A stretch of 64,000 nt of DNA from an uncultured Alkaliphilus sp. (GTDB taxonomy: Bacteria > Bacillota > Clostridia > Peptostreptococcales > Natronincolaceae), in NCBI GenBank assembly GCA_938074565.1, contig CALJEQ010000030.1, positions 48,935 through 112,934 of the forward strand. Reading direction: 5' to 3'. Below are positions 1 through 8,352 of this stretch, piece after piece. A program made the position numbers and the translations under genes. The notes beneath the pieces were generated by a model. The model made no database searches. It worked only from the letters and a program-made list of their open reading frames with translations, and was not told where the DNA came from. Each line of letters begins with the position of its first letter. Position 1 is the first letter of the stretch.

Positions 1-1
1 T

Positions 2-244
2 AAGTATGGAATACAATTTAAAGTAGTGACAGGAGGAACTTTGGCAAGAAAATTAATTTTAGATATAAAACCCAAAGCAATTATTGCCATTGCCTGTGAA
101 AGGGATTTAGTCAGTGGATTAATGGATGTAAAGAAAATTCCTGTTATAGCTGTTATTAATCATAGACCAGAAGGCCCTTGCATTAATACACAGGTTGATT
201 TACAGGAAGTAGAAAAGGCGATATGTCATTTTTTAAAGGAGTGA
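2..244 (+). CDS. DUF116 family protein, C-terminal part (5' end outside window)
   Basis: The reading frame is open from base 2, before the GTG at 26 that could be mistaken for a start, so this is the tail of a longer gene cut by the window edge. The visible residues (KYGIQFKVVTGGTLARKL, then KAIIAIACERDL and a final PEGPCINTQVD) match my memory of the C-terminal half of DUF116 proteins, in which conserved cysteines (here in IACERD and GPCINT) may bind metal. No biochemical role is established. The stop lies only a few bases before the YugP-like protease gene, whose ribosome binding site sits in the last codons, so the two are probably co-transcribed. In related clostridia DUF116 lies near fmt and rsmB, which fits the genes found further right. 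Confidence 0.7.
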   Translation, partial: KYGIQFKVVTGGTLARKLILDIKPKAIIAIACERDLVSGLMDVKKIPVIAVINHRPEGPCINTQVDLQEVEKAICHFLKE

Positions 245-248
245 TTAT

Positions 249-944
249 ATGTTTTATCCATTTGGTTTTGGCTTTGATTCAACTTTTATGTACTTAATAC
301 CTGCTATAATATTTGCAATGTATGCTCAAGGTAAGGTAAAGTCAGCTTTTAATAAATATTTAAGGGTACCCACTAGAAAAGGTTATACTGGTTATGATGT
401 GGCTAGAACTATGTTAGATAGAAACGGTTTAAGGGATGTACCAGTGGAACAGGTTGCTGGTCACTTATCAGATCATTATGACCCAAGAAAAAGAACCCTT
501 AGGTTATCTAGAGATGTGTACAGTAGTAGTTCTGTTGCTTCTGTCAGTGTTGCAGCCCATGAAGTAGGCCATGCAATTCAACATGCCAATGGATATATTC
601 CATTGACTTTAAGAAACACTATTGTTCCTGTAGCTAATTTTGGATCAAGGGCAGCTTGGTTTTTTGTTATAGGTGGTTTTTTCCTACAAGACTTAAGAAT
701 TATTGATATAGGTATACTTCTTTATTCTGCTGCTGTAGTTTTCACTGTTATTACATTACCAGTAGAATTTAATGCCAGCAGTAGAGCAATGAAACTATTG
801 GATGAATATGGATTTATTACCCAAGAGGAGTATTCTCCAGCTAAAAAAGTATTAAATGCCGCTGCATTAACCTATGTGGCAGCTATGGCAACTGCTTTAG
901 CTCAACTATTTAGGTTGATTGCAATTAGGAATAGAAGACGGTAA
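249..944 (+). CDS. YugP-like membrane zinc metallopeptidase
   Basis: This 231-residue protein has a hydrophobic N-terminus (about residues 10-27), the zinc-protease motif HEVGH at residues 104-108 followed by AIQH, and two or three further hydrophobic segments (about 134-170 and 205-222). Length and layout fit the YugP family of putative membrane-bound neutral zinc metallopeptidases. The substrate is unknown. The ATG at 249 follows a GGAG at 238-241 with good spacing. It is tightly coupled to the upstream DUF116 gene and is followed by a strong terminator at 958-998, so it ends a transcription unit. In relatives this gene usually precedes rsmB; here rsmB comes almost 10 kb later. Confidence 0.82.
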   Translation: MFYPFGFGFDSTFMYLIPAIIFAMYAQGKVKSAFNKYLRVPTRKGYTGYDVARTMLDRNGLRDVPVEQVAGHLSDHYDPRKRTLRLSRDVYSSSSVASVSVAAHEVGHAIQHANGYIPLTLRNTIVPVANFGSRAAWFFVIGGFFLQDLRIIDIGILLYSAAVVFTVITLPVEFNASSRAMKLLDEYGFITQEEYSPAKKVLNAAALTYVAAMATALAQLFRLIAIRNRRR

Positions 945-957
945 GTAAGGCGTTACA

Positions 958-998
958 AGACTCAAATATTGGTGAAAACTGGTATTTGGGTCTTTTTG
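958..998 (+). terminator. Rho-independent terminator after the YugP-like gene
   Basis: The arm AGACTCAAATA (958-968) pairs with TATTTGGGTCT (983-993), with one G-T pair, around a 14-nt loop and is followed by a run of T. It lies 14 bases after the stop codon. Confidence 0.85.
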
Positions 999-1121
999 AT
1001 TGAGTTTTTTTGATATTTAAGTATTGGTTGCCTACAAATAAGGACTACAATCCTATTTTTGACAATTAATACTAATTTATGGTTTCGACAGCAATAAATG
1101 ACAAAATTTTCAGATTTATTG

Positions 1122-1130
1122 TGATATACT
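1122..1130 (+). promoter_or_regulatory. Possible extended -10 promoter for the NlpC/P60 gene
   Basis: TGATATACT at 1122-1130 looks like an extended -10 (TGN then TATACT) about 95 bases before the start codon. No convincing -35 is seen. A TTCGACA (1084-1090, the reverse of a Spo0A-box core) lies 35 bases upstream, but such heptamers occur by chance in DNA of this length. Confidence 0.3.
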
Positions 1131-1226
1131 TAACATGTAGTTTATAGAAGTCTTTTAATGTTTTATTAAAATACTATTATACAACTACATCTTATCAGAA
1201 AAAAATGAAAAATGGGAGGTCAGTTT

Positions 1227-2843
1227 ATGAGAAAAATTCTAGAAAACAGTAGGTATTTACATTTTGTATTAACGGCTGTACTAATGTTTGGATTATTTTG
1301 CACAAATGTAAACTTTGCTCAAGCCAGTGAATCAACAGATGCTGTAGTTGTGTCCATCGATTTAAACAATAAACTGGAGAATGATAACATAATATCTTAC
1401 AAAGTTGATCATGAAGGAAATATTTATGGTCCAGAAGATTTTACAATTGATAATGAAGACATTTACTTATTAGATTCATCAGATAATAAGGTTATAAAAT
1501 TTACTAATGGCAAAGCTACATATAAGAAACTTAAAAACAAAGCAGTGAAGATTGCCAGTAAGGATAAAAACTTATTTACTTTGAATAATGATTTAAGTAT
1601 TACAAAATATGATGAATTGGGAAATGATTACACTTATGATTTAGACAAAAATATTTTTAATGAAGCCATAGTAGATTTTCGAGCAATTGACAAATATATT
1701 TATATCACTACTACAGAAGGTAATAGTGGAAAAACTTATAAATTAAATCTACAAAACAATAGTGATATTGCAGAGACTATGGAAAGTTTTGAAGGTAGAA
1801 TATTTGATGAAAACACTACTTATAAAACTGAGTTAAAACATGAAAAAGGAAAGAGTGTTGGTCGAAGTGGTAAAATAACTATAGTAGATATTAAAACAGG
1901 TGCTGAAAAGGTTATTCCTTTAACATCGAAGTATTGGCTAATTGGAGCAGAATATTTAGGTGTTGATAGTAAAGGAAATTATAGAATTAAACTATACGAG
2001 ATGCTTACAAAAGAAGATTTTACTGTAGAGGTTGAAGAAACAATTAGAATAGTAAAACCTAATGGAAGTTTAATAGGAATAAAATCTAAAGAAAAACAAA
2101 AGAAATATATTTCTAATCAAAATAGGGTTTTTGGAAATGATTTATATGAACTTAAAAACTTAGAAAATTCTGTGGAAATCATTAAAGTATCTTCTCCTGA
2201 TGAAAAAAGCGTAGAAAAATTTACTTCTAAGTTAAAAAATATTGTTGAGCCTTCAGAAGAAATAGTAAACCCACCGTTTCAAACTGCATCAACAATAACC
2301 AGAAGTACAATAATGAGTAATGCTATGAGTTATCATGCATCTTTTAAATGGTCTTGCACCAGTGCAAATCTAGCAGCTATGACTAATTGGACTAAACCAC
2401 GCTATGTAGGTTCAGCTGGTAGCTATCAACAGATGCCATATTGTTGGGGCGGATTTAGCTCTCCATCTCAATACAATACAGGATTAAGCAACGGAGGTAG
2501 AGTTGGTAATATTTATACAGGAACAGGGGCGTATGTTAGCAATACTTATGGAGTTGATTGTTCTGGTTATGTATCAAGGGCTTGGGGATTAACAAGCAAA
2601 TATGGAACTTCAACCATTATGAATGTAGCCACAAAAATTAATGCATCTAATTTAATGCAGGGTGATGCACTTAATAAAAGTGGGTCCCATATAGTATTAT
2701 TTTCAAAATATGATACAAGTGGAAATTATGTACTTTATGAAGCAACAACTTGGAATAGTTATGATAGGGTAGCACTTACTACACGTACAGTTAGTAGTAT
2801 ATCAGAGTATGTACCTATCAAATACAATAATGTAAGTAATTAA
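1227..2843 (+). CDS. Secreted NlpC/P60-type cell-wall hydrolase with unknown N-terminal region
   Basis: This 538-residue protein has a Sec signal peptide (basic MRKILENSR, hydrophobic core, then FAQAS near residue 35-40). Residues about 40-340 are a Lys/Asp/Asn-rich domain with short repeats such as YLLDSSDNKVIKF, reminiscent of beta-propeller blades. The last 170 residues look like an NlpC/P60 cysteine peptidase: the catalytic Cys445 is in DCSGYVSRAWG and His488 in GSHIVLF, with the family's usual preceding YCWGG. NlpC/P60 domains generally cut peptidoglycan stem peptides. I chose ATG 1227, not the in-frame ATG at 1212, because GGAGG (1215-1219) lies 7 bases before 1227 and inside the longer version. 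A lipoprotein gene follows 37 bases later and may be a partner. Confidence 0.78.
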   Translation: MRKILENSRYLHFVLTAVLMFGLFCTNVNFAQASESTDAVVVSIDLNNKLENDNIISYKVDHEGNIYGPEDFTIDNEDIYLLDSSDNKVIKFTNGKATYKKLKNKAVKIASKDKNLFTLNNDLSITKYDELGNDYTYDLDKNIFNEAIVDFRAIDKYIYITTTEGNSGKTYKLNLQNNSDIAETMESFEGRIFDENTTYKTELKHEKGKSVGRSGKITIVDIKTGAEKVIPLTSKYWLIGAEYLGVDSKGNYRIKLYEMLTKEDFTVEVEETIRIVKPNGSLIGIKSKEKQKKYISNQNRVFGNDLYELKNLENSVEIIKVSSPDEKSVEKFTSKLKNIVEPSEEIVNPPFQTASTITRSTIMSNAMSYHASFKWSCTSANLAAMTNWTKPRYVGSAGSYQQMPYCWGGFSSPSQYNTGLSNGGRVGNIYTGTGAYVSNTYGVDCSGYVSRAWGLTSKYGTSTIMNVATKINASNLMQGDALNKSGSHIVLFSKYDTSGNYVLYEATTWNSYDRVALTTRTVSSISEYVPIKYNNVSN

Positions 2844-2880
2844 AATTAGTTAATAATATAGTAAAGAGGTGTTCATTTAA

Positions 2881-3477
2881 ATGAAATCTAAAATAATTCT
2901 TTTATTCTGCTTAATGCTTTTTTTAATAGGTTGCAGTACATCTAATACTCAAAGTAAAAACGGTAAAGAAGATTTTAATAAGGACATTAATCGTATTTCA
3001 AGTTATCAGGGTAAGGTTGGAATAGTAACGAAGGATACTGTATTAAAGAAACCTTATTATATAACAGTCGATGAAAATAATAAACACGCCTATGAAGAAA
3101 TAAACTTTGAGTATAAAATTGAAAAAAATGATGTAGTGCTATTTATTGAAGAAGAGAATGAGTACTATAGAGTAACACTAGCCCATGGAGAGACACCAAG
3201 ACCTATAGGTTACATTGCCAAAGATATATTAAGCTTCGATACTAATCTTTTTAAAAATGCCAACCAAGGGCAAATTAATGAAGCAATGTCGTATGAAAGT
3301 AAAAATGGCAAAGAGATGGGTTTGAGAAGTGGTATAGGTATTGTAAAGAAAAGGGAAGATGATTGGGTTTTGTTTGAATTACCTGGTGGAGAAGATAGCT
3401 TTTGGATAAAAAGCGAATCTATAAATTTTGATTTTAATACAGAGATAATAGATTTATCTAGTGAAGTGGGGAATTAA
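2881..3477 (+). CDS. Putative lipoprotein of unknown function
   Basis: A 198-residue protein with a short basic start, a hydrophobic stretch and a lipobox LIGC (residues 15-18), so Cys18 is probably lipid-modified and the protein sits on the outer face of the membrane. The remainder is rich in Lys, Glu and Asn and predicted mostly soluble; no catalytic motif is evident. Segments such as VVLFIEEENEYYRVTLAHGETPRPIGYI suggest a small beta-barrel of SH3 type, but that is only an impression. AGAGGTG about 10 bases before the ATG serves as ribosome binding site. Its position right behind the NlpC/P60 gene and the shared terminator suggest a two-gene cell-envelope operon. Confidence 0.6.
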   Translation: MKSKIILLFCLMLFLIGCSTSNTQSKNGKEDFNKDINRISSYQGKVGIVTKDTVLKKPYYITVDENNKHAYEEINFEYKIEKNDVVLFIEEENEYYRVTLAHGETPRPIGYIAKDILSFDTNLFKNANQGQINEAMSYESKNGKEMGLRSGIGIVKKREDDWVLFELPGGEDSFWIKSESINFDFNTEIIDLSSEVGN

Positions 3478-3581
3478 AGGTAATAAAAAAGGGAATGTAA
3501 GTTATGATTTAACTTAATAGGGCAGAAGCTGAAAATATTATAATTAATATGACAGGGAAAAATCAAATAAACTAGACTAAG

Positions 3582-3623
3582 ACTAAATAAATAGACACTC
3601 CATTGAGTGTCTATTTATTTAGT
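3582..3623. terminator. Bidirectional terminator, perfect 19-bp inverted repeat
   Basis: ACTAAATAAATAGACACTC (3582-3600) and its exact reverse complement (3605-3623) enclose the loop CATT. A-rich outer 5' and T-rich outer 3' parts give a U tract in both directions, so it can end the lipoprotein transcript (+) and the small convergent gene (-), whose stop codon lies in it. Confidence 0.85.
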
Positions 3624-3862
3624 TTATTACTTATTTCATCTAACTTTCTAATGATTATCCAGTTTTGCTCTACAATATGACCTAAGTGCTTATTTCTAGC
3701 TAGCTCGCCTACATTTATGTAACCTGTTAAGTCTTTTACTATCTTATGAATAGCTTCTATGTCTTTTTCGTTTAAATTGTCTATTCCATGTTGTTCCATG
3801 TATTTTTGTATTTCCTGTTGTTTCTTTACTTCTTTACTTTCTTTACTCTCAAATAAAGACAT
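3611..3862 (-). CDS. Small hypothetical protein, charged, probably helical
   Basis: An 83-residue protein that I do not recognise. It begins MSLFESKESKEVKKQQEIQKYMEQ, is strongly charged and has spaced Leu/Ile residues, so it is probably alpha-helical; the N-terminal 25 residues could form a short coiled coil. There is no signal peptide, membrane segment or Cys. AAGGGGTG lies 7-8 bases upstream of the ATG on the minus strand, which supports translation, and the gene ends in a shared bidirectional terminator opposite the lipoprotein gene. The two features together make it more than a chance frame. The function is unknown. Confidence 0.5.
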   Translation of the reverse strand: MSLFESKESKEVKKQQEIQKYMEQHGIDNLNEKDIEAIHKIVKDLTGYINVGELARNKHLGHIVEQNWIIIRKLDEISNKLNK

Positions 3863-4064
3863 CTAAACACCCCTTAATTTATTTTTATATAATTATCCCA
3901 TAATTCAGTAAAAATTTCTACTTAAAAGGTGCAATACAACAAAGGGGTCTTACTAACCAATATAATATTAATAAAAAACCCATCTATACATTTAAAATTA
4001 TTAATAAAAGTTAATGATAAGGTCTAAACTAATATATAGTAAATGATGAAGTGGGGCGTAATAA

Positions 4065-4763
4065 ATGAAAAAAAACCGACTAAATAATAAGTTTGTTTGT
4101 ATAATAGCAGGGATAGTTATAGTCATATTAGCTTTTTTAGCATGGAAGTATGAAGTGTGGAAGTTAATATCCATTGGTTATTTAAGAAGATTTACAGGTA
4201 GAATTCGTGGTTTAGGATACTTAGGCATATTTCTTTATCTTTTAAGTTTTGTATTAGGAACAATGTTATTTTTACCTAGTCTACCCTTTATACTTTTAGG
4301 GGGCATTACCTATGGAACAGTGTTAGGAATTATCTTTGCTTCTATTGGAGACTTGTTAGGTGCAACAATGGCATTTTTAGTTGCTAGATATATAATGAGA
4401 GATAGGATAGAAAAAATATTAAATAAAAACAAGACTTTCCATGAAATCAACGAGGGAGTGAAACATGATGGATGGCGTATTGTTGTTTTAACTAGGATGG
4501 TACCGGTTATCCCCCATTGGTTACAAAACTACGCTTATGGTATAACAGAAATTTCATTTAAAATTTACGCATTAGTATCTTTACTATGTATTGTTCCTGC
4601 AACAGTGGTATGGATAATTGCTATAAATACAGTGGGTCGAGGTGAAGGTGATGCAAAAAAAACAATGATATATCTTGCTATTACAGCAGTGGTTATTGTT
4701 GTAATTTCCTATCTGCCTAAACTGTTATATAAAAATAAAATATTAGGAAATAAGAGGAATTAA
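4065..4763 (+). CDS. TVP38/TMEM64 family (VTT domain) membrane protein
   Basis: A 232-residue integral membrane protein with four or five hydrophobic segments. The VTT (SNARE-associated/DedA-like) signature is visible as FLPSLPFILLGGITYGTVLG, the glycine-rich GDLLGATMAFLVARY and the VPVIPHWLQNYAYG region. The family is associated with lipid handling and membrane homeostasis, and some DedA relatives are lipid scramblases or flippases; the substrate of this one cannot be told from sequence. The start at 4065 has GTGGGG about 8 bases upstream. It stands alone, with about 200 bases of gene-free DNA on its left and a terminator 175 bases after its stop. Sure of family, not of function. Confidence 0.8.
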   Translation: MKKNRLNNKFVCIIAGIVIVILAFLAWKYEVWKLISIGYLRRFTGRIRGLGYLGIFLYLLSFVLGTMLFLPSLPFILLGGITYGTVLGIIFASIGDLLGATMAFLVARYIMRDRIEKILNKNKTFHEINEGVKHDGWRIVVLTRMVPVIPHWLQNYAYGITEISFKIYALVSLLCIVPATVVWIIAINTVGRGEGDAKKTMIYLAITAVVIVVISYLPKLLYKNKILGNKRN

Positions 4764-5105
4764 AGTTTAATGCAAAGTTTTAAAATATTTTTATAACAGT
4801 AGTATGACAGCAGAAGTATTTTAATAACCTAAAACAAGCATGAAAATCCTCCACAATTAAATAAACAATTATTGCATATAAACCTATAAATGGATATAAT
4901 AAGTTAAATAGGATTATTAAAGCAAACTACTGTAAATAATGCGACATGGGTAAAAACCTATGCCGCATTTTCCTAATTTCAGATATTAGTAGTTCATCTA
5001 ATGTTAAAGCTAGTTTTCATTAAATTACAACTTGTTTTTTAGTAGATTTAATAAGCCTTTTGTAAAAAGGTTAAAACAATATGTATTAATATAGGAGTGA
5101 AATCA
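4764..5105 (+). other. Gene-free stretch before the transketolase operon
   Basis: This 342-base AT-rich stretch holds a terminator hairpin at 4938-4971 and a small CCTTTT-gt-AAAAGG dyad near 5056-5070. I see no coding frame with a ribosome binding site and no recognised riboswitch. The promoter of the transketolase operon must lie between about 4975 and 5080, but I cannot point to it. Confidence 0.5.
4938..4971 (+). terminator. Terminator downstream of the TVP38-type gene
   Basis: AATGCGACATGGGT (4938-4951) pairs with ACCTATGCCGCATT (4956-4969) apart from an A-C mismatch and a G-T pair; the loop is four A and T follows. It lies far (175 bases) from the preceding stop but ahead of the next operon. 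Confidence 0.65.
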
Positions 5106-6044
5106 ATGGAAAAATTAAAAGTAAATAGAGACGAAATTCCATGGCAACAGGTTTATGATGCTGCTGAAGGCATTAGACATCGTGTGATGGAACATACAAT
5201 AAAAAACAATGGGGGTTATCTAAGTCAGGCTTGCTCTTCAGCAGAAATATTTGCAGCCCTTTATTTAAAAATACTTAACTTGGAAGCCGTTGAAAATCCC
5301 ATCCTTCCTGGCAAATTTCAAGGAGTACCAGGGCATAATAATCCAAATCATATTACTGGCGCTAACTTTCATGGTAAAAAAGCTCCACAATATGATCGTT
5401 TTTTTCTATCACCAACCCATTATTCCTTAGTTTTATATACTGCTCTTATTGAAGCAGGTCGTTTGGACCCCAGTGGGTTACAAGAATTTAATAAAGATGG
5501 TGGAGTTGTGGAAATGATAGGAGCAGACCATTCTCCTGGAATGGAAATAATGACAGGCTCCCTTGGACAAGGAATTAGTCAAGCAGCGGGGATTGCTTTA
5601 GGCAGAAAACTAAAGAAAGAAACAGGTAGAGTAGTGGTGTTTTTATCCGATGGTGAATGTCAATCAGGTCAATTTTGGGAAGCAGTTCAAGCCATGTCCC
5701 ACCATAAACTTGATAATATGTTGGCTTATATAGATATTAATGGCTACCAGTGTGATGGAAAAACCGAAACAGTAATGACCATTGAGCCTTTAGATAAACG
5801 TTTAGAATCCTTTGGAGCTAGGGTTTTTAGAGTGGATGGGCATAATGTAGAAGAGTTAGTTGCATTAGGAAACGTGCAACCTGATGGAAGACCCACCTTC
5901 ATACTTTGTGATACTGACCCGTGTAAGAATATGGATATACTGAAACAACGTATTCCAAAACTTCATTATGTAAGATTTAACAATGAAGAAGAACGTAATC
6001 AGTACAGAGAAGTCTATGAAAAATTAAAACAAGGGTTGAAATAA
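5106..6044 (+). CDS. Transketolase-like protein, N-terminal (TPP-binding) subunit
   Basis: This 312-residue protein corresponds to the pyrophosphate-binding half of transketolase, encoded as a separate gene as in many anaerobes and archaea. Visible motifs are the sugar/TPP region LSPTHYSLVLYTALIEAG, HSPGMEIMTGSLGQGISQAAG, and the TPP motif beginning SDGECQSGQFWEA and ending DINGYQCDG. These differ slightly from housekeeping transketolases (usual SKGH is SPTH here, GDGE is SDGE, and the terminal NN/DYN is DIN), so the donor or acceptor may be unusual. I use ATG 5106: AGGAG at 5093-5097 is 8 bases upstream, whereas the in-frame GTG at 5097 lies inside that ribosome binding site. It is followed at 13 bases by the C-terminal subunit and then by a RuBisCO-like protein. 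Confidence 0.85.
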   Translation: MEKLKVNRDEIPWQQVYDAAEGIRHRVMEHTIKNNGGYLSQACSSAEIFAALYLKILNLEAVENPILPGKFQGVPGHNNPNHITGANFHGKKAPQYDRFFLSPTHYSLVLYTALIEAGRLDPSGLQEFNKDGGVVEMIGADHSPGMEIMTGSLGQGISQAAGIALGRKLKKETGRVVVFLSDGECQSGQFWEAVQAMSHHKLDNMLAYIDINGYQCDGKTETVMTIEPLDKRLESFGARVFRVDGHNVEELVALGNVQPDGRPTFILCDTDPCKNMDILKQRIPKLHYVRFNNEEERNQYREVYEKLKQGLK

Positions 6045-6057
6045 GGAGGGGAGCCAA

Positions 6058-7065
6058 ATGGAGATACTAACTAAAGTACATGCAAAAAACCTAGTAAAGT
6101 GGGCAGAAGATAAACCAGAAGTTTTGGTGCTTTCAGCAGATTTAACAGGATCAACAGAAGTGGATAGTTTTAGAGATACATATCCAGATCGTTTTTATTC
6201 AATGGGAATAGCCGAACAAAACATGATGAGCTTTGCAGGAGGTCTTGCAAGGGAAGGTTTTAAACCATTTATTCATACCTTTGCAGTATTTATATATAGA
6301 AGAGCCTACGACCAAATTGCAATGTCTATAGCCTATCCAAATCTTCCAGTAACAATGTTTGGTTTTTTACCAGGGATTATGACACCAGGAGGGGCTACCC
6401 ATCAGGCAATTGAAGACATTTCTATAATGAGGTCTTTGCCAAATATGACTATACTAGAGTGTGGAGATGCCACCGACGTAGAATCTGTCTTAGATGTGGC
6501 AAACTCTGTTAATGGACCTGTATATATAAGAATGTTAAGGGGAGAGATACCAAGACTTTTCCCAGCTACAGAGGCGATGGAACTTGGTAAGTCAAGGTTA
6601 ATTACCGAAGGAAGTGATCTTGTTCTTTTAACCAGTGGAATATGTACAGAAGAGGCATTAAGGGCCACTGAAGTATTAAAAGCAAGAGGTTTATCTATAC
6701 ACCATAGACATATTACAACCTTAAAACCCTTTAATGATGGGGCAGTTATTGATGCAATTGAAAAGACAAAATATGGTGTCATAACTATGGAAAATCATTC
6801 GGTTATCGGTGGTTTAGGTACTATTGTTGCAGAAAAAATAGCAGAAAAGGGTATCGGTAAAAAGCTAGTTAAAATAGGTATTCAAGATACCTTCGTCCAC
6901 GGGGCTAGTAAGCAGTTTCTAATGAAGGAATACAGTTTAGATGCTATGACATTAATCAGTGAAATAGAAAAACTGGTTGGACTTGAATTAAATATAAAAG
7001 AAGATGATTTAACAGAACCCTATGTGGTAGAAGTTCATAGTAAAGCAAAGGTTGAAGCCCTTTAA
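6058..7065 (+). CDS. Transketolase-like protein, C-terminal (pyrimidine-binding) subunit
   Basis: 335 residues, the second half of a split transketolase. The catalytic glutamate that activates thiamine diphosphate is in MGIAEQNMMSFAGGLA; the pyrimidine-binding region continues with TFAVFIYRRAYDQIAMSIAY and the typical TPGGATHQAIEDISIMRSLPNM loop. The C-terminal 130 residues form the transketolase C domain (VLLTSGICTEEALRA, ENHSVIGGLG). GGAGG precedes ATG 6058. Together with the upstream gene it should form an alpha2-beta2 enzyme moving a two-carbon ketol unit between sugar phosphates. The ketose used is not evident, but close linkage to a RuBisCO-like protein suggests a non-standard sugar phosphate. 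Several minus-strand frames over it are shadows. Confidence 0.87.
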   Translation: MEILTKVHAKNLVKWAEDKPEVLVLSADLTGSTEVDSFRDTYPDRFYSMGIAEQNMMSFAGGLAREGFKPFIHTFAVFIYRRAYDQIAMSIAYPNLPVTMFGFLPGIMTPGGATHQAIEDISIMRSLPNMTILECGDATDVESVLDVANSVNGPVYIRMLRGEIPRLFPATEAMELGKSRLITEGSDLVLLTSGICTEEALRATEVLKARGLSIHHRHITTLKPFNDGAVIDAIEKTKYGVITMENHSVIGGLGTIVAEKIAEKGIGKKLVKIGIQDTFVHGASKQFLMKEYSLDAMTLISEIEKLVGLELNIKEDDLTEPYVVEVHSKAKVEAL

Positions 7066-7090
7066 TAACATATTGAGAGGAGCGTAAATA

Positions 7091-8242
7091 ATGTTTTTTA
7101 CAGGTAATAGTAAATTGAATGTACCCTGCGAGAGATTTAATGTAGTCTATAGGGTTTTTGGAAATGAAAATGATGCATATGCTAAGGCAAAGGATATATG
7201 CTTAGAACAAACGGTGGAATTTCCTGGAGAGCTAGTACCTAAAGGGGTTATAGCAGACCATATTGTAGGAAAGATTGAAGCCTTTGAGGCTTATAATGAT
7301 GATAGTTACAAGGTTGTAATTAGCTATGCAGTGGATTGTGGAGCTGACGAATTGACTCAGCTTTTAAATGTAATTTTCGGTAATATAAGCATAAAGCCTG
7401 GTATTAGAGTTGAGGAACTAGAGCTTTCAGAAGGAATATTAAAGAATTTTAAAGGACCGCGTTTTGGTAAAGAGGGATTAAGAAAATATTTAGGTGTGGA
7501 AAAACGTTCGTTATTATTTACTGCATTAAAACCAATGGGGCTTACTAATGAGGAACTTGCTGAATTAGCCTATAAGTTTGCTGTGGGTGGAATTGATATA
7601 ATAAAAGACGATCATGGATTATCAAATCAAAAATTTTCTCCCTACGAGGAAAGAGTAAGACTCTGTTCGGCTGCTGTAGAAAAGGCTAATAAAGAAACGG
7701 GAAATAAGAGTATTTATGTACCTAATATTACAGCACCCTATAGAGAAGTGATGCAGAGGGCTAAAATGGCAAAGGAATTAGGTGCAGGAGGGCTTTTGAT
7801 AGCCCCTGGTTTAACTGGTTTAGATGCAATGAGGGAAGTTGCAGAGGATGATACTATTGCTCTTCCTATTTTCAGCCATCCAGCTTTTCAGGGAAGTTAC
7901 GTTTTAGGAAAAAATGGAATTTCACATCAAGTGTTGTTTGGACAAATCCCAAGATTAGCAGGAGCAGATGCTACTATATATCCAAACTTTGGAGGACGCT
8001 TTTCCTTTAGTATAGAGGAATGTAGAAGGATAGCAGAGTCTAGTAATTCACCAATGGGACAATTAAAATCTATTTTTCCTTGCCCAGCAGGGGGAATGAG
8101 CCTTGAAAGTATACCAGAATCCCTAAAGGTATATGGTAATGATGTAATCTTTTTAGTTGGTGGAGGTCTTTTTAGACAAGGACCTGACATAATTGAAAAT
8201 AGTAAATATTTTAAAGGATTAGTTGAAGCAACCATCAAATAA
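7091..8242 (+). CDS. Form IV RuBisCO-like protein (RLP)
   Basis: This 383-residue protein has the RuBisCO large-chain barrel. Recognisable positions: Lys147 in TALKPMG (like the catalytic Lys175 of plant enzyme), GGIDIIKDDHGL with Lys172 (the lysine carbamylated in RuBisCO) and Asp174, His263 in FSHPAF, AGG at 333-335 and GGG at 357-359 (phosphate-binding loops). Residues needed for CO2 fixation are missing: the second loop lysine (Lys177) is Met149, the metal ligand Glu204 is His175, Ser379 is Ala333, and there is no mobile-loop GK motif. It is therefore an RLP, probably an isomerase, enolase or decarboxylase acting on a sugar (bis)phosphate or acid. KDDHGL resembles non-MtnW RLPs as I remember them. 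Third gene of the transketolase operon; GGAG precedes ATG 7091; terminator follows. Confidence 0.85.
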   Translation: MFFTGNSKLNVPCERFNVVYRVFGNENDAYAKAKDICLEQTVEFPGELVPKGVIADHIVGKIEAFEAYNDDSYKVVISYAVDCGADELTQLLNVIFGNISIKPGIRVEELELSEGILKNFKGPRFGKEGLRKYLGVEKRSLLFTALKPMGLTNEELAELAYKFAVGGIDIIKDDHGLSNQKFSPYEERVRLCSAAVEKANKETGNKSIYVPNITAPYREVMQRAKMAKELGAGGLLIAPGLTGLDAMREVAEDDTIALPIFSHPAFQGSYVLGKNGISHQVLFGQIPRLAGADATIYPNFGGRFSFSIEECRRIAESSNSPMGQLKSIFPCPAGGMSLESIPESLKVYGNDVIFLVGGGLFRQGPDIIENSKYFKGLVEATIK

Positions 8243-8316
8243 AATAAGTTATACTATTAAGTAGATCATTAACAGCACCCTGTCAAGTAGAGGTGGAAAT
8301 AATTAAAAATATTTAT

Positions 8317-8352
8317 AACGTCAATCGCTTAATTTTGGTTGACGTTTTTTTT
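8317..8352 (+). terminator. Terminator of the transketolase/RLP operon
   Basis: AACGTCAA (8317-8324) pairs with TTGACGTT (8339-8346), followed by a run of T. It lies 75 bases after the RLP stop codon. Confidence 0.85.

Noticed and set aside
4975..5105. Riboswitch before the transketolase operon
   Set aside because: Only one small dyad was found (CCTTTT/AAAAGG); no consensus of a known riboswitch and no terminator/antiterminator pair.
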